Part shown: positions 18,581-27,732 of the stretch, piece by piece
Layout: the number at the start of each line of letters is the position of its first letter
How positions within the stretch are numbered: the stretch's first letter is position 1
Made by a program: the position numbers and the translations under genes
NCBI RefSeq assembly: GCF_013375035.1
Contig: NZ_CP056032.1
Location: 5,702,001-5,766,000, forward strand
DNA: 64,000 bases
Source: Spirosoma sp. KUDC1026
GTDB taxonomy: Bacteria > Bacteroidota > Bacteroidia > Cytophagales > Spirosomataceae
Reading direction: 5' to 3'
The notes under the pieces: model-generated
What the model was told of the DNA's origin: nothing
The model's input: the letters and a program-made list of their open reading frames with translations, nothing else
Database searches by the model: none

Positions 18581-18657
18581 TAACCCGACTTGCCTTTATT
18601 CGCACCAAAAGTCAACTATTTTTGTTACACGGCCAGAAAACGAAAGTTTCTATTCGT

Positions 18658-18948
18658 ATGGAAGTTATTTGCACAAACGACAATTTTCCCGCGCCGGTGC
18701 TGGCATTTTACGCTGAGTTTGGCGTGCAAACCCCCAAGCGCGATCAGCTTTATACCATCCGTCAGGTGAAGCGGCATACCACCGGCGATACGGGTGTGCT
18801 GCTGCAGGAAATTCAGAACCCCGAAGTTCCTGTTAAACACCCGGTTATGGGCGAGGTCTGGTTCGAACCTACGTTTAACGTGAATCGGTTCGCTACGTTG
18901 CTGGGTCAACCCGTGATGAAGGAAGAACTGGAAGACGTTAACGTTTAG
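18658..18948 (+). CDS. Small hypothetical protein
   Basis: 96 residues from the ATG at 18658, not recognised. The longer frame from 18577 begins with a TTG-like region overlapping the previous gene's end and lacks natural protein character, so the internal ATG is preferred. The sequence looks like a small soluble alpha/beta protein (QLYTIRQVKRHTTGDTGVLLQEIQNPEVP) with an acidic C-terminus. A strong terminator follows at 18972. Confidence 0.65.
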   Translation: MEVICTNDNFPAPVLAFYAEFGVQTPKRDQLYTIRQVKRHTTGDTGVLLQEIQNPEVPVKHPVMGEVWFEPTFNVNRFATLLGQPVMKEELEDVNV

Positions 18949-18971
18949 CTTGTCTAGATACTAAACACGAG

Positions 18972-19002
18972 AAAAGCCCGGCACCAAAAGGCCGGGCTTT
19001 TT
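18972..19002 (+). terminator. Rho-independent terminator
   Basis: AAAAGCCCGGC (18972-18982) pairs with GCCGGGCTTTT (18991-19001), GC-rich stem with a 8-nt loop and T run. Its position rules out a TTG start of the next gene at 19009. Confidence 0.88.
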
Positions 19003-19062
19003 CGTTCTTTGCGTATCCGGCTCGCGCTGCCGGTCGTTTTCCAGTCAACTCGCCTAGATTCT

Positions 19063-19650
19063 GTGCTACGTTATTCACTTTTCCTGTTGCTTGGCCTTAC
19101 AGCAGCTGCCTGCGGTGGCGGCTCGTCGGACAACTACGTCCCGAAACCGAAAGGATATCCCCGCATTGACCTACCTCCCCAGGAATACAAACAACTTGAG
19201 CCAACGCATCCGTATACTTTTGAATACAACAAAGCGGCCCGAATTCTGCCCGATAGTTTCGCCCGCTCGGAACCCGATTGGATTTTCATCAATTACCCCG
19301 CCTATCACGCCAGCGTTCAGTTGACGTACAAGCCGGTAAAAAACGACATCAACCGGCTGCGGGCTATGCTGGAAGATTCGTATAAGCTCGCATCCCGGCA
19401 CCAAATCCGGGCTACGGCGATTGAGCAGCGGAAGATCCGGCTAAAGTCGGGGCTGGAAGCTAGCATTATTGATCTGGCGGGAGAGGTTCCCAGCCAGGTT
19501 CAGTTCGTTACGACTGATTCGACAAAGCACTTTCTGCGCGGGGCCCTGTATTTCAATACGGCTACGGAAAACGACTCCCTGCAGCCCGTTATTGATTACA
19601 TTCGCAAGGACATTATCCACATGCTGAATACATTGAAATGGCGGAATTGA
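19063..19650 (+). CDS. gldD: Gliding motility lipoprotein GldD
   Basis: 195 residues from the GTG at 19063. This start gives a proper lipoprotein signal (VLRYSLFLLLGLTAAAC, lipid-modified Cys17); the frame extends to a TTG at 19009, but that abuts the preceding terminator. The PKPKGYPRIDLPPQEY segment right after the lipobox, then YTFEYNKAARILPDS and WIFINYPAYHASVQLTYKP, match the pattern of GldD, a periplasm-facing lipoprotein needed for gliding in Flavobacterium. In Cytophagales the protein also occurs in strains in which gliding is not obvious. It is followed by the convergent mlaD-like gene. Assignment by remembered family pattern, not by search. Confidence 0.75.
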   Translation: MLRYSLFLLLGLTAAACGGGSSDNYVPKPKGYPRIDLPPQEYKQLEPTHPYTFEYNKAARILPDSFARSEPDWIFINYPAYHASVQLTYKPVKNDINRLRAMLEDSYKLASRHQIRATAIEQRKIRLKSGLEASIIDLAGEVPSQVQFVTTDSTKHFLRGALYFNTATENDSLQPVIDYIRKDIIHMLNTLKWRN

Positions 19651-19665
19651 CTTTCTGGTTAATAG

Positions 19666-20688
19666 CTAGCGCTGCTGGGTCGTATCAGCATCATAGGTTG
19701 TGACGGTTGTCACTGTCGTACTGACGGGGAGTGTCGGTACCCGGGTTACGGGTGGCGGTGGTGTCTTGTCTTTCTTACCAAATAGCGAGAAATGCACGTA
19801 TCGTTTTGGGTTTTCGCGCAGATCGGTCAGTAAGCGTTCCAGGCTGGCTGTCGTACGGTTCACGTTTAGATAGAGCAGATCGTCGGAGGTGAGTTTGCCC
19901 AGCGAACCCTGTCCTTTGTTGATGTTGGCCAGCAGTTGCTGCAGGTTATCCACCGTTTTATTCACACTGCCCAGCGTCTGCTTCAGTTGAAGCGCCTGGA
20001 GCGAATCGGCAAACGTATCAGCCTTGGCCAGGATTGGCTTCAACTGTTGTTGCGTCTCAATCAATGATGCCGACAGTTTGTTTACGTTCGCCAGCGTGGT
20101 ACGCAGGCCAGCACGATTTTCATCAATAGTCAGATCCAGCGTTTTCAGTCCGGCGTTGGCGCTACGTAGCGTTTGGTTTAACGTAACACCCGTCTGATCG
20201 AACTGGGCGACAATTCTGTTGAGCTGGTAAGTCAGCGAATCTACATTGTTCAATACCGGCAGCGTTTTTTCCCGGATCAGGGCCGACAGTGCCGATTCTT
20301 TAGCCGAAACCAGTGTATCACCGCTTTCCAGTTCCTGCCCCCGGGGATTGATACCCAGCCGGATCGCCTTGCCCCCCAGCAGTCCGTCATCAGCCAGTAC
20401 TGCCCGGGTGCCCCGTGTAATGCGAATATCTTTGTTGATGTCCAGGGTGACCAGCAGTTTGTTTCCCTGATCCTGCAGAATGTCGATCCGGTCAACCTTA
20501 CCGACCGCCAGCCCGTTGATCCGTACCGGATTAGACGTTGTCAGGCCGTCGATGGTACTATAAATAACTTTGTACTTGTGAGACGAAGAGAAGAAGTCGG
20601 TTCCCTTCAGAAAGTTGAATCCGAAGTAGAGCATCAGCAACGTAACAACGGCCAATAAACCAACTTTTACTTCCTGAGAAATTTTCAT
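19666..20688 (-). CDS. MlaD/MCE-domain lipid transport protein
   Basis: 340 residues. One N-terminal membrane helix (VGLLAVVTLLMLYFGFNFLKG) is followed by an MCE domain (YKVIYSTIDGLTTSNPVRINGLAVGKVDRIDI, about 39-115) and a long alpha-helical region with amphipathic coiled-coil character (QLNRIVAQFDQTGVTLNQTLRSAN onwards), then a Pro/Thr/Val-rich tail (about 310-340). MCE proteins form rings or tubes carrying phospholipids between the membranes. It lies 177 bp downstream of the amidase gene on the same strand and opposite the LptD-like gene, an arrangement commonly seen in this phylum and consistent with an outer-membrane lipid role. Confidence 0.9.
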   Translation of the reverse strand: MKISQEVKVGLLAVVTLLMLYFGFNFLKGTDFFSSSHKYKVIYSTIDGLTTSNPVRINGLAVGKVDRIDILQDQGNKLLVTLDINKDIRITRGTRAVLADDGLLGGKAIRLGINPRGQELESGDTLVSAKESALSALIREKTLPVLNNVDSLTYQLNRIVAQFDQTGVTLNQTLRSANAGLKTLDLTIDENRAGLRTTLANVNKLSASLIETQQQLKPILAKADTFADSLQALQLKQTLGSVNKTVDNLQQLLANINKGQGSLGKLTSDDLLYLNVNRTTASLERLLTDLRENPKRYVHFSLFGKKDKTPPPPVTRVPTLPVSTTVTTVTTYDADTTQQR

Positions 20689-20810
20689 GCGTGTATGTAG
20701 TGAACAACCGTTGAGCTGCCCAAATCAATATGGCTGAACGTATAACCAACATTCGCGGCTATTTGTCTCAAAGAACCGCAAAAAGCTGCAAGCCATTACC
20801 TGCTAAAACA

Positions 20811-20843
20811 AAACGAGGAGAACCGGCCCGGTCCCCCTCGTTT
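20811..20843 (-). terminator. Terminator after the amidase gene
   Basis: AAACGAGG (20811-20818) pairs with CCTCGTTT (20836-20843), with an inner ACCGG/CCGGT stem; read on the minus strand it ends in a T-rich run just after the amidase stop at 20866. Confidence 0.7.
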
Positions 20844-20865
20844 CCTTTATCTGCTGTTAGTATTC

Positions 20866-21768
20866 TCAGCCAGCACTGTCAATTTCTTCTTTGTATTGCT
20901 CGAACGCCTTGTAGATGGCATTCGTGATTTGTTCCTGCCCCTCCTGTGTCATCAGGAACGCTTCCTCGGTCGGGTTTGTCAGGTAACCCGTTTCGATCAG
21001 CACGCTGGGCATAGTTGTGCGCCAGAGAACCAGAAACCCCGCCTGTTTTACACCCCGGCTGGTACGCTCGGCATTCCGGCGGAAACTCCGTTCTACTTTC
21101 TCAGCGAAGTTTATGCTGCTACCCATAAACGCGTGCTGATAATTAGCCAGCATAATATGCGCCAGTGGTGAGTTCGGGTTAAAGCCTTTATACGTCTGCT
21201 GATAGTTGTCCTCTTTCAGAATTACGGCATTTTCGCGTTTCGCTACGTCCAGGTTCCCTTCCGTTTTGTGCAGACCCATGGTGTAGGTTTCGGTACCATA
21301 CACACGACTGGAGCTTGGGCTAGCGTTACAATGCAGCGAGATAAACAGATCGGCCCGATTTCTGTTGGCAATTGCCGAGCGCTCGGCCAGCTCGACAAAG
21401 TGATCGGAGGAGCGGGTATAGATAACGCGGACCTTCGGCATTTCCTGCTTGATCTTACGACCCAGTTGAAGCGCCAGTTTAAGCACGACCCAGGATTCCC
21501 GCGTCCGGCGCCCTACGCAGCCCGGATCTTTGCCGCCATGCCCCGCATCGATCACGACGGTACGTAGTTGCGTAGGCGAGCTGGTCTCGGTAGCCTCGGC
21601 TTCTGACCGACGCACCGTATCCTGAATCAGGGCATCCGGACCGGGAATAACCGTCAGTGCCAGCAATGGAATTGTCACCAGCAACAGGGTTGTCATTATT
21701 CCGGGAGTCGTTACCGGTAAATCAGTAGACGTTGATTTTAATTTTTTTAACAGGGGAAACAGTTTCAA
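20866..21768 (-). CDS. N-acetylmuramoyl-L-alanine amidase (Amidase_3)
   Basis: 300 residues. A zinc amidase that cleaves the lactyl-amide bond between MurNAc and the stem peptide, used in septum splitting. A transmembrane or signal helix (MTTLLLVTIPLLALTVIP) near 25-45 precedes the catalytic domain. Zinc ligands: His in VVIDAGHGGKDPG, Glu in YGTETYTMG and His in LFISLHCNASPS; the catalytic Glu is in VLIETGYLTN near 265. The inserted segment (about 180-230) before the last strands could be a regulatory helix as in AmiB/AmiC (inference). Divergent from the LptD-like gene. Confidence 0.94.
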   Translation of the reverse strand: MKLFPLLKKLKSTSTDLPVTTPGIMTTLLLVTIPLLALTVIPGPDALIQDTVRRSEAEATETSSPTQLRTVVIDAGHGGKDPGCVGRRTRESWVVLKLALQLGRKIKQEMPKVRVIYTRSSDHFVELAERSAIANRNRADLFISLHCNASPSSSRVYGTETYTMGLHKTEGNLDVAKRENAVILKEDNYQQTYKGFNPNSPLAHIMLANYQHAFMGSSINFAEKVERSFRRNAERTSRGVKQAGFLVLWRTTMPSVLIETGYLTNPTEEAFLMTQEGQEQITNAIYKAFEQYKEEIDSAG

Positions 21769-21795
21769 AGCAATGAAGGGATAACTGTTCGTGAA

Positions 21796-21803
21796 TAACT
21801 TTG
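21796..21803 (+). promoter_or_regulatory. Bacteroidota -7 element for the LptD-like gene
   Basis: TAACTTTG, an exact match to TAnnTTTG, about 97 bp before the ATG at 21900. No clear TTG at the -33 position. The element overlaps the alternative TTG start at 21801, which argues against that start. Confidence 0.5.
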
Positions 21804-21899
21804 TGGTACTATAAGCTTAACGGCCTTATAGCAAATGTAATTTTTTTGATAGAACAGAAAAAGGGATACTTTATTTTGCGGCCCTTCCGACTATACCCC

Positions 21900-24800
21900 A
21901 TGTTGATGCGTCTTTCTTTTTGCCTTATCTGGCTCCTCTGCGCACTCAACGTACTGGGACAGAGCAACTCAACGCGTAAACCATCTGGTCAACAGACGGT
22001 TCCGGCTTCACAGACTGCCACAGTTTCTACGCCCAGGAAGGATTCATTACCAGCTTCGTCAACTAATCCCGCCAGCAGCGTAACCGAAGAGAGCGATCTG
22101 GAACGCCAGCTCAACCGCCGGTATTCGCGCCCGAACCGACTTGGTCCCAGCCCGAGCCGCCCGGAATCTATTTCACCCAGATTTGCCAAACCGGTCAGAA
22201 AAGATACAAACTCTACTCGTCAGGTCCAGTCCATTCCAGTCCAACGAGATCCGGGTAAGGTAAACACGACGGTCAAACCACCCCAAGTCACGGCCGGAAC
22301 ATCGTCGACGGTCATAACGCCAACTGAATCACGGACAGTAACAGCGCCCAAAGCTACGCCCGTGCCAATTACCGTGCCTGTTCAGGCAAGGCCGCAGGCA
22401 GTAAGCGCCACACCTACTAACACTCGTATTGCTCCCCCCCCGACGACAACACCCGCTCAGATAACGGCTCAGCCCCAATCAGCAACGGTAACGCCGGCGG
22501 GTTCACGAACCGTATCTCCAGCTAAAACGGGGGTTACACCGCCCCGAAGTACAACACCCGCTCAGGTAACCCCTCAACCAACAGCAAAACCGACGTCGGC
22601 AACAGTAACGCCGGCGGGTTCACGTACGGTCACGCCCGCCCAAACAGGACCTATTCCGGCGCAGGGCAGCGCACCGGTTCAGGCAAAACCGCTCCCGCAG
22701 GAGCCGGGTAAAGGGGGAATTCCACCCGCTACGGTACCAGCACAGCGCGTTCCGGACGCGCCGTCAGGAGCGCCATCCGGCAATTCGCCGGCTATGACGA
22801 CCCCCGCGGGTAACCCGGCGTCGGGCAGCGCGCCGGCTAGTGCGACCACGACTGCACCAGCTTCGCAGACGACGACACCTCCACAGCGCGTCCTACAGCC
22901 GGGCATCGTTTCACCAAATATTGTTCAGCCACAGAGCCGGACCGCACTGAGCAGCGATACGTTACGGGTAACCGCGAAAGATTCGGCCGCTGCCGATTCG
23001 GCGAACTCGGCTGATGCGTTCAAAACGACAGTCAAGTATCAGGCAAAGGATTCAACCATTTACGCGGCCGACGGGCAGACCGTTGAGCTGTTCGGGGATG
23101 CCAGCGTCATCTACGGCGACATCTCCCTCAAAGCCGACTACATCCGGCTCAACTACCTCACCAATGAGGTTTATGCCCGTGGCCGCTTCGACTCTACGCA
23201 GAATAAGCTGATTGGCCGCCCTGTTTTTCAGGATGGCGAGGGGAAATACGACTCCAAGGAGATTCGCTATAACTTCAAATCGAAGAAAGGCAAGATTCAG
23301 GGCGTTATCACGCAGCAGGGGGAGGGAAATATCAGGGGGCAGAACGTCAAGAAAGACGACGAGGATAATCTCTACATCGGGAAAGCCATTTACACAACCT
23401 GTAACCTGGCGACTCCCCACTTCCACATCAATGCCAGCAAACTGAAAGTCATCCACAATAAACAGGTCGTTGCCGGGCCGTTTAACCTGGTCATCAACCA
23501 GATTCCGTTACCACTGGGATTGCCCTTTGGTTTTTTCCCATTTCCGAAACGGAAAGAGATTGGCGTGTCGGGAATTCTCATGCCGCAGTACGGTGAAGAG
23601 CCAAACGGACGTGGGTACTACCTGCGCGATGGCGGATATTACTGGGCGGTCAATGAAAACCTTGGTCTTCAGTTTAAGGGACAGATTTATTCCCGCGGCA
23701 GCTGGGGCGTAGGCGTATCATCGGCCTACAATAAACGGTACACATACAGCGGGGGCGTCAACCTGCAGTTTGCCCGCAACCGCACTGGTGACCCTGTCGA
23801 CGTAACGCCGGCCCGTAACGATTTCTCCTTCACCTGGTCGCATACGCCGGTGCCGCGGGGACGGGGAAGTTTTTCCGCCAACGTAAACGTCAGCAGTAAC
23901 AGCTATAATCAGATCAACGCTTATACCGGCACCAATGCTTATATTTCCAACGTAGCGGGATCGTCGGTTCAGTACAGCCGGACGCTTGGTCAATACGCCC
24001 GGGCAGGAGCTAATTTGCGCGTTAACCAGCAATTCGGGCAGTTGGATCCGGTTACAAACCGACGTGTGAACGGCAAAACGGACGTTTCGTCAGACTTCAA
24101 CTTTGGTCTGAACCAGATAGCACCGTTCGCACTACGGGGTGGTTCGGGGCGCTGGTACGAAAGCTTCCGCTTTGGCCTGGACGTGAGCGGCTCGATTACG
24201 GTTAACAACACCATCCGGACGCAGGTGGACACAAGTGGACTGGGATTCCCGGTCATTACCCGACTAGCAGCGACTAACCCTGTCAAGCGGGCGCAGGACA
24301 GTGCAGATCGTGCCATAGCGCTTCGAACAGGTCAGATTCTTCAGGATCCAACGCTTATTCTGTTTAATCGGGACAACCTGGGTAAGCTCTGGGAAAACCG
24401 GCTGGTACAGGCGCGCTACAGCATTCCGATTACGCTGCCCAACATAAAACTGCTGCGATACATCAACGTTACGCCAGGTTTCTCGCTGCAGGGGAATATT
24501 TACACCAAGAAACTAAATTATGTGTACGTTCCTGGCCGCAACGGTGCGCGTGATTCCGTACGTGCCGACACGGCAAAAGGGTTTTTCCCTTCCTATAACT
24601 TCGCCGTTAATGCCAGTGTGAACACGCGTTTTTACGGCACGTATCAAATTAGGGGAAAACGGATCGATGCTATTCGCCATACGGTAGCGCCATCGATTTC
24701 ATTCAGCTACGTACCCGATTTCACTAATCCGGCGTTTGGTCAGTTTGCAGTAATTGAGGGACCTCCGGGTTCTCAGATCAATAATCTTCCTCTTTATCGT

Positions 24801-25766
24801 CGTACGCTCTCTGTGTTTCGGGGCTTAAACGGTACGGGAAGCAGCGGCACCAGTACCCAGGCGGCCTTTGTCTCCTTCGGTATCGTAAACCAGCTGGAAA
24901 TGAGAGTCCGAACCCGTAATGACTCGACGGGTAATGACTTCAAGAAGGTTCCGATCTTTGACAACATCAGCCTGAATGGTAGTTACAACTTCCTGGCCCC
25001 GGAGTATAAACTATCGCCAATTACGGTAAGCGCGAATACCCAGATTTTCAAGAACATCAGCTTTAACTTTTCATCGACATTCGACCCTTATGCTCAGGTA
25101 GCTTACGGAGGCACAGGCGTCTATGAGCTGGAAACGTATACTAACACTAGCTCTACGTTTACGCCTACGCCATTGACGTACTCCCCTGCGATTTTACGTG
25201 TCATTGATTATACAGGTCAGCAGTACGCTCGGGTTAATCGATTTGCCTACACCGAAGGCCAGGGAATTGCCCGATTGACTAATTTACAGGCATATCTGAG
25301 CGCCCGATTCGCTCCCAAACAGTCGCAGAAGCCCAAGACGAGCAATAACGCGACGGACGCCACGATGAAAGCAATCAATAATAACCCTGAGTTGTACGTT
25401 GATTTCAACATCCCCTGGTCGTTCAACGTTAGTTATACGTTCGGCTTGAACAAACTGACGCCGGAAGTATCACAGGTCCTTCAGGCACTGACACTAACCG
25501 GCGATCTGAGCTTGACACCGAAGTGGAAAATAACGATTAGTACGGGTTATGACTTCCAGTTCAAGAGCCCGACGCTGACAACCATCGGCATCAACCGCGA
25601 TCTGCACTGCTGGGAAATGGCTTTCAACTGGACGCCCTACTCCGGCAGCAACATCCGTTCGGGAAACTACTCGTTCGATCTGCGGGCCCGCTCGTCGATT
25701 CTACAGGAGCTTAAGCTCAGCCGTCGTCGGAGTTTCTACGATACCGGCGGTTTCTACGGACGCTAA
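21900..25766 (+). CDS. LptD-like LPS/outer-membrane assembly protein with low-complexity N-terminal region
   Basis: 1288 residues from ATG 21900 (an equally possible ATG is at 21906). Order: signal peptide (about 1-20), a Pro/Thr/Ser/Ala-rich stretch of about 350 residues containing a 39-residue tandem duplication (units starting near 194 and 233, each with SATVTPAGSRTV), then the OstA/LptA-like beta-jellyroll (DSTIYAADGQTVELFGDASVIYGDI near 380), and a beta-barrel to the C-terminus (IPLPLGLPFGFFPFPKRKEIG opens it). LptD, with LptE, inserts LPS into the outer membrane. The low-complexity linker is unusually long. It is followed after 21 bp by gldG. The long frame from TTG 21801 is rejected. 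Confidence 0.88.
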   Translation: MLMRLSFCLIWLLCALNVLGQSNSTRKPSGQQTVPASQTATVSTPRKDSLPASSTNPASSVTEESDLERQLNRRYSRPNRLGPSPSRPESISPRFAKPVRKDTNSTRQVQSIPVQRDPGKVNTTVKPPQVTAGTSSTVITPTESRTVTAPKATPVPITVPVQARPQAVSATPTNTRIAPPPTTTPAQITAQPQSATVTPAGSRTVSPAKTGVTPPRSTTPAQVTPQPTAKPTSATVTPAGSRTVTPAQTGPIPAQGSAPVQAKPLPQEPGKGGIPPATVPAQRVPDAPSGAPSGNSPAMTTPAGNPASGSAPASATTTAPASQTTTPPQRVLQPGIVSPNIVQPQSRTALSSDTLRVTAKDSAAADSANSADAFKTTVKYQAKDSTIYAADGQTVELFGDASVIYGDISLKADYIRLNYLTNEVYARGRFDSTQNKLIGRPVFQDGEGKYDSKEIRYNFKSKKGKIQGVITQQGEGNIRGQNVKKDDEDNLYIGKAIYTTCNLATPHFHINASKLKVIHNKQVVAGPFNLVINQIPLPLGLPFGFFPFPKRKEIGVSGILMPQYGEEPNGRGYYLRDGGYYWAVNENLGLQFKGQIYSRGSWGVGVSSAYNKRYTYSGGVNLQFARNRTGDPVDVTPARNDFSFTWSHTPVPRGRGSFSANVNVSSNSYNQINAYTGTNAYISNVAGSSVQYSRTLGQYARAGANLRVNQQFGQLDPVTNRRVNGKTDVSSDFNFGLNQIAPFALRGGSGRWYESFRFGLDVSGSITVNNTIRTQVDTSGLGFPVITRLAATNPVKRAQDSADRAIALRTGQILQDPTLILFNRDNLGKLWENRLVQARYSIPITLPNIKLLRYINVTPGFSLQGNIYTKKLNYVYVPGRNGARDSVRADTAKGFFPSYNFAVNASVNTRFYGTYQIRGKRIDAIRHTVAPSISFSYVPDFTNPAFGQFAVIEGPPGSQINNLPLYRRTLSVFRGLNGTGSSGTSTQAAFVSFGIVNQLEMRVRTRNDSTGNDFKKVPIFDNISLNGSYNFLAPEYKLSPITVSANTQIFKNISFNFSSTFDPYAQVAYGGTGVYELETYTNTSSTFTPTPLTYSPAILRVIDYTGQQYARVNRFAYTEGQGIARLTNLQAYLSARFAPKQSQKPKTSNNATDATMKAINNNPELYVDFNIPWSFNVSYTFGLNKLTPEVSQVLQALTLTGDLSLTPKWKITISTGYDFQFKSPTLTTIGINRDLHCWEMAFNWTPYSGSNIRSGNYSFDLRARSSILQELKLSRRRSFYDTGGFYGR

Positions 25767-25787
25767 TTGTTTTCGTTACAGCTACGC

Positions 25788-27455
25788 ATGAAAGCGACAA
25801 CCCTTCGCACGCTTACAATCGTGGCGGCTCTGGTAGCCGTCAATATTCTCTCGGCTTTTGTCTTTTTTCGACTCGATCTGACCGAGGAGAAACGCTACAC
25901 CTTGTCGGAAGCCACCCAGTCGCTGCTGGCAGAACTGCCTGATGATGTACATGTCGATGTTTACCTCACGGGCGACCTACCGCCCGGCTTCAAACGGCTC
26001 GAGAATGCCATTCGTGAAACATTGGATGAGTTTCAGGCCGTAGCAGGTAACCGGATTACGTACCGAGCCATCGATTCAGCCCTAATTACGAACACGGAGC
26101 AGAAAAATAAGCTGATCGATCGATTGCAGCAGGTTGGATTACTGCCCACCAACGTCTTCGCCAACGAGGGCGGGACACGTACCGAGAAACTGATTTTTCC
26201 GGGAGTGGTGATTTACTACAAGGGCAAGGAAACGGGTGTCTTATTGCTGAAAGGAAATAAGGCTGCCTCGTCCGAGGAGCAGTTGAACCAATCATACGAA
26301 GGGGTTGAATTTCAACTGGCGTCTGCCATTCGCCGGCTAACCCGGACGGAAGAAAACAAACGCCGGGTTGGCCTGATCTTCGGACACACGCAGGTCCCGC
26401 CCTCCCGTTTCGCCGATTTGCTGGCTTCGGTTCAGGAAAACTACGACCTCTTTCTGGTCGACATGAGCAAACCCGATCCCATCGCCAACGTAGATGCGGT
26501 CCTTGTCCTTAAACCAGATGTGCCGTTTTCAGATGATGAGATTTTCAAACTCGACCAATACGTAGTAAAAGGGGGACGGGCGTTGTTTTTTGTGGATGGC
26601 CAGCGCGTCGACAGCGTCAATGCCGAAGGTACCTACGCCCAGCCGCTCAATCTGAATCTCGACAATCTGTTCTTCCGGTGGGGCATTCGCATCAATCGGG
26701 ACATCGTCAAAGACATGTATTGCGCGCCCATCCCACTCAATGTGGGCAACACGGGCGATAAGCCTAACATTCAGCTTCTCCCCTGGCGATTCTATCCGTT
26801 GCTGAACAATTTCGGCACCAGTGGTAACCCCATCGTACGTAATCTGGATGCGGTGCTAGCTCGTTTTGTCAGCACTATGGATACCGTACAGGCAACGGGT
26901 ATCAAAAAGACCCCACTGCTGCTCACGTCAGAATACACAAAAATCCTGAAAACACCGGCGTTGATTTCGTACAACGAAGCCCGGCAGCAACCTGATCCCA
27001 GTACCTACAGCGACGGCCATCAGCTGGTGAGCTGTTTGCTGGAAGGCCGTTTTCAATCGATCTATGCCAACCAGATTCTTCCCGGCGATCCACGCGCCAA
27101 CGGTTTTCAGGCACAAGGCAATGCGTCGCGGGTGTTGATTTGCTCCGACGGCGATCTGGTTGTTAACGACGTAGATTATAAACGCAACACGCCTTATCCA
27201 CTAGGCTTTGATCGCTTTACGCGTACTACGTTTGCCAACAAGGATTTTGCCCTGAACGCCATTGATTACCTGGTCGATCCGAACGGCGTTATTGCCGCCC
27301 GCGCCCGCCAGGTGACCCTCCGTCCATTAGACAAGATCCGCGTCAATGCGAACCGTACGGGCTGGCAGGCGGTAAACGTACTCGGGCCGCTGGCTCTACT
27401 GGGTCTGGTTGGCGTAGTATGGCAAGTCGTTCGGAAGCGTCGATACGGTCAGTAA
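25788..27455 (+). CDS. gldG: Gliding-motility-associated ABC transporter substrate-binding protein GldG
   Basis: 555 residues from ATG 25788; the earlier TTG at 25767 touches the LptD stop. One N-terminal helix (TIVAALVAVNILSAFVFFRLDLTEEKRYTLSE) is followed by a large extracytoplasmic domain and a C-terminal helix (VNVLGPLALLGLVGVVWQVV). The RLDLTEEKRYTLSEATQ and WGIRINRDIVKD/ MYCAPIP segments fit the ABC_transp_aux/GldG family. In Flavobacterium GldG works with GldF and GldA as an ABC system; neither is seen here. Order of the neighbours is discussed under findings. Confidence 0.85.
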   Translation: MKATTLRTLTIVAALVAVNILSAFVFFRLDLTEEKRYTLSEATQSLLAELPDDVHVDVYLTGDLPPGFKRLENAIRETLDEFQAVAGNRITYRAIDSALITNTEQKNKLIDRLQQVGLLPTNVFANEGGTRTEKLIFPGVVIYYKGKETGVLLLKGNKAASSEEQLNQSYEGVEFQLASAIRRLTRTEENKRRVGLIFGHTQVPPSRFADLLASVQENYDLFLVDMSKPDPIANVDAVLVLKPDVPFSDDEIFKLDQYVVKGGRALFFVDGQRVDSVNAEGTYAQPLNLNLDNLFFRWGIRINRDIVKDMYCAPIPLNVGNTGDKPNIQLLPWRFYPLLNNFGTSGNPIVRNLDAVLARFVSTMDTVQATGIKKTPLLLTSEYTKILKTPALISYNEARQQPDPSTYSDGHQLVSCLLEGRFQSIYANQILPGDPRANGFQAQGNASRVLICSDGDLVVNDVDYKRNTPYPLGFDRFTRTTFANKDFALNAIDYLVDPNGVIAARARQVTLRPLDKIRVNANRTGWQAVNVLGPLALLGLVGVVWQVVRKRRYGQ

Positions 27456-27464
27456 CGGCTATGA

Positions 27465-27707
27465 ACATTTTCTGGACAAGTCGTCGTATGCTTAGCTGAT
27501 AATCTGCTACTCACGGAAACGAACGAAAAAACAGCATCAACGCAGACACCCCACCAGCAGGCAGCGGCCATCCTGAAACGGCTCATCGACGACAAACGCC
27601 AGGCCGAGCAGGACATCGTCGATAACTTCCACACTGACCCGCTCATCCAGGCGGCCGTTACAGAATTGAAACGCCGACGCGATAAACGCGGAACAGCAGC
27701 CGTCTAA
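27465..27707 (+). CDS. Small ORF without a canonical start codon, coding-like
   Basis: Open frame of 80 codons ending in TAA at 27705-27707; the first codon after the upstream in-frame stop is at 27465. There is no ATG, GTG or TTG until near the end; the only plausible start is CTG at 27504, which would give 67 residues beginning LLTETNEKTAS. The peptide looks natural, with an amphipathic helical stretch (QQAAAILKRLIDDKRQAEQDI and LIQAAVTELKRRRDKRG), very charged and probably cytoplasmic. A separate ATG at 27461 lies in another frame and stops after 12 codons. It could be a gene starting at CTG, a decayed gene, or a sequence error. Confidence 0.4.
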   Translation, partial: TFSGQVVVCLADNLLLTETNEKTASTQTPHQQAAAILKRLIDDKRQAEQDIVDNFHTDPLIQAAVTELKRRRDKRGTAAV

Positions 27708-27732
27708 TTATAAAGTAGCGGAAACTATAAAC

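Noticed and set aside
22440..22900. Possible short-spacer repeat array (CRISPR-like)
   Set aside because: The repeated DNA is an in-frame duplication in the low-complexity linker of the LptD-like protein; repeats diverge, spacers are not unique, and there are no cas genes.
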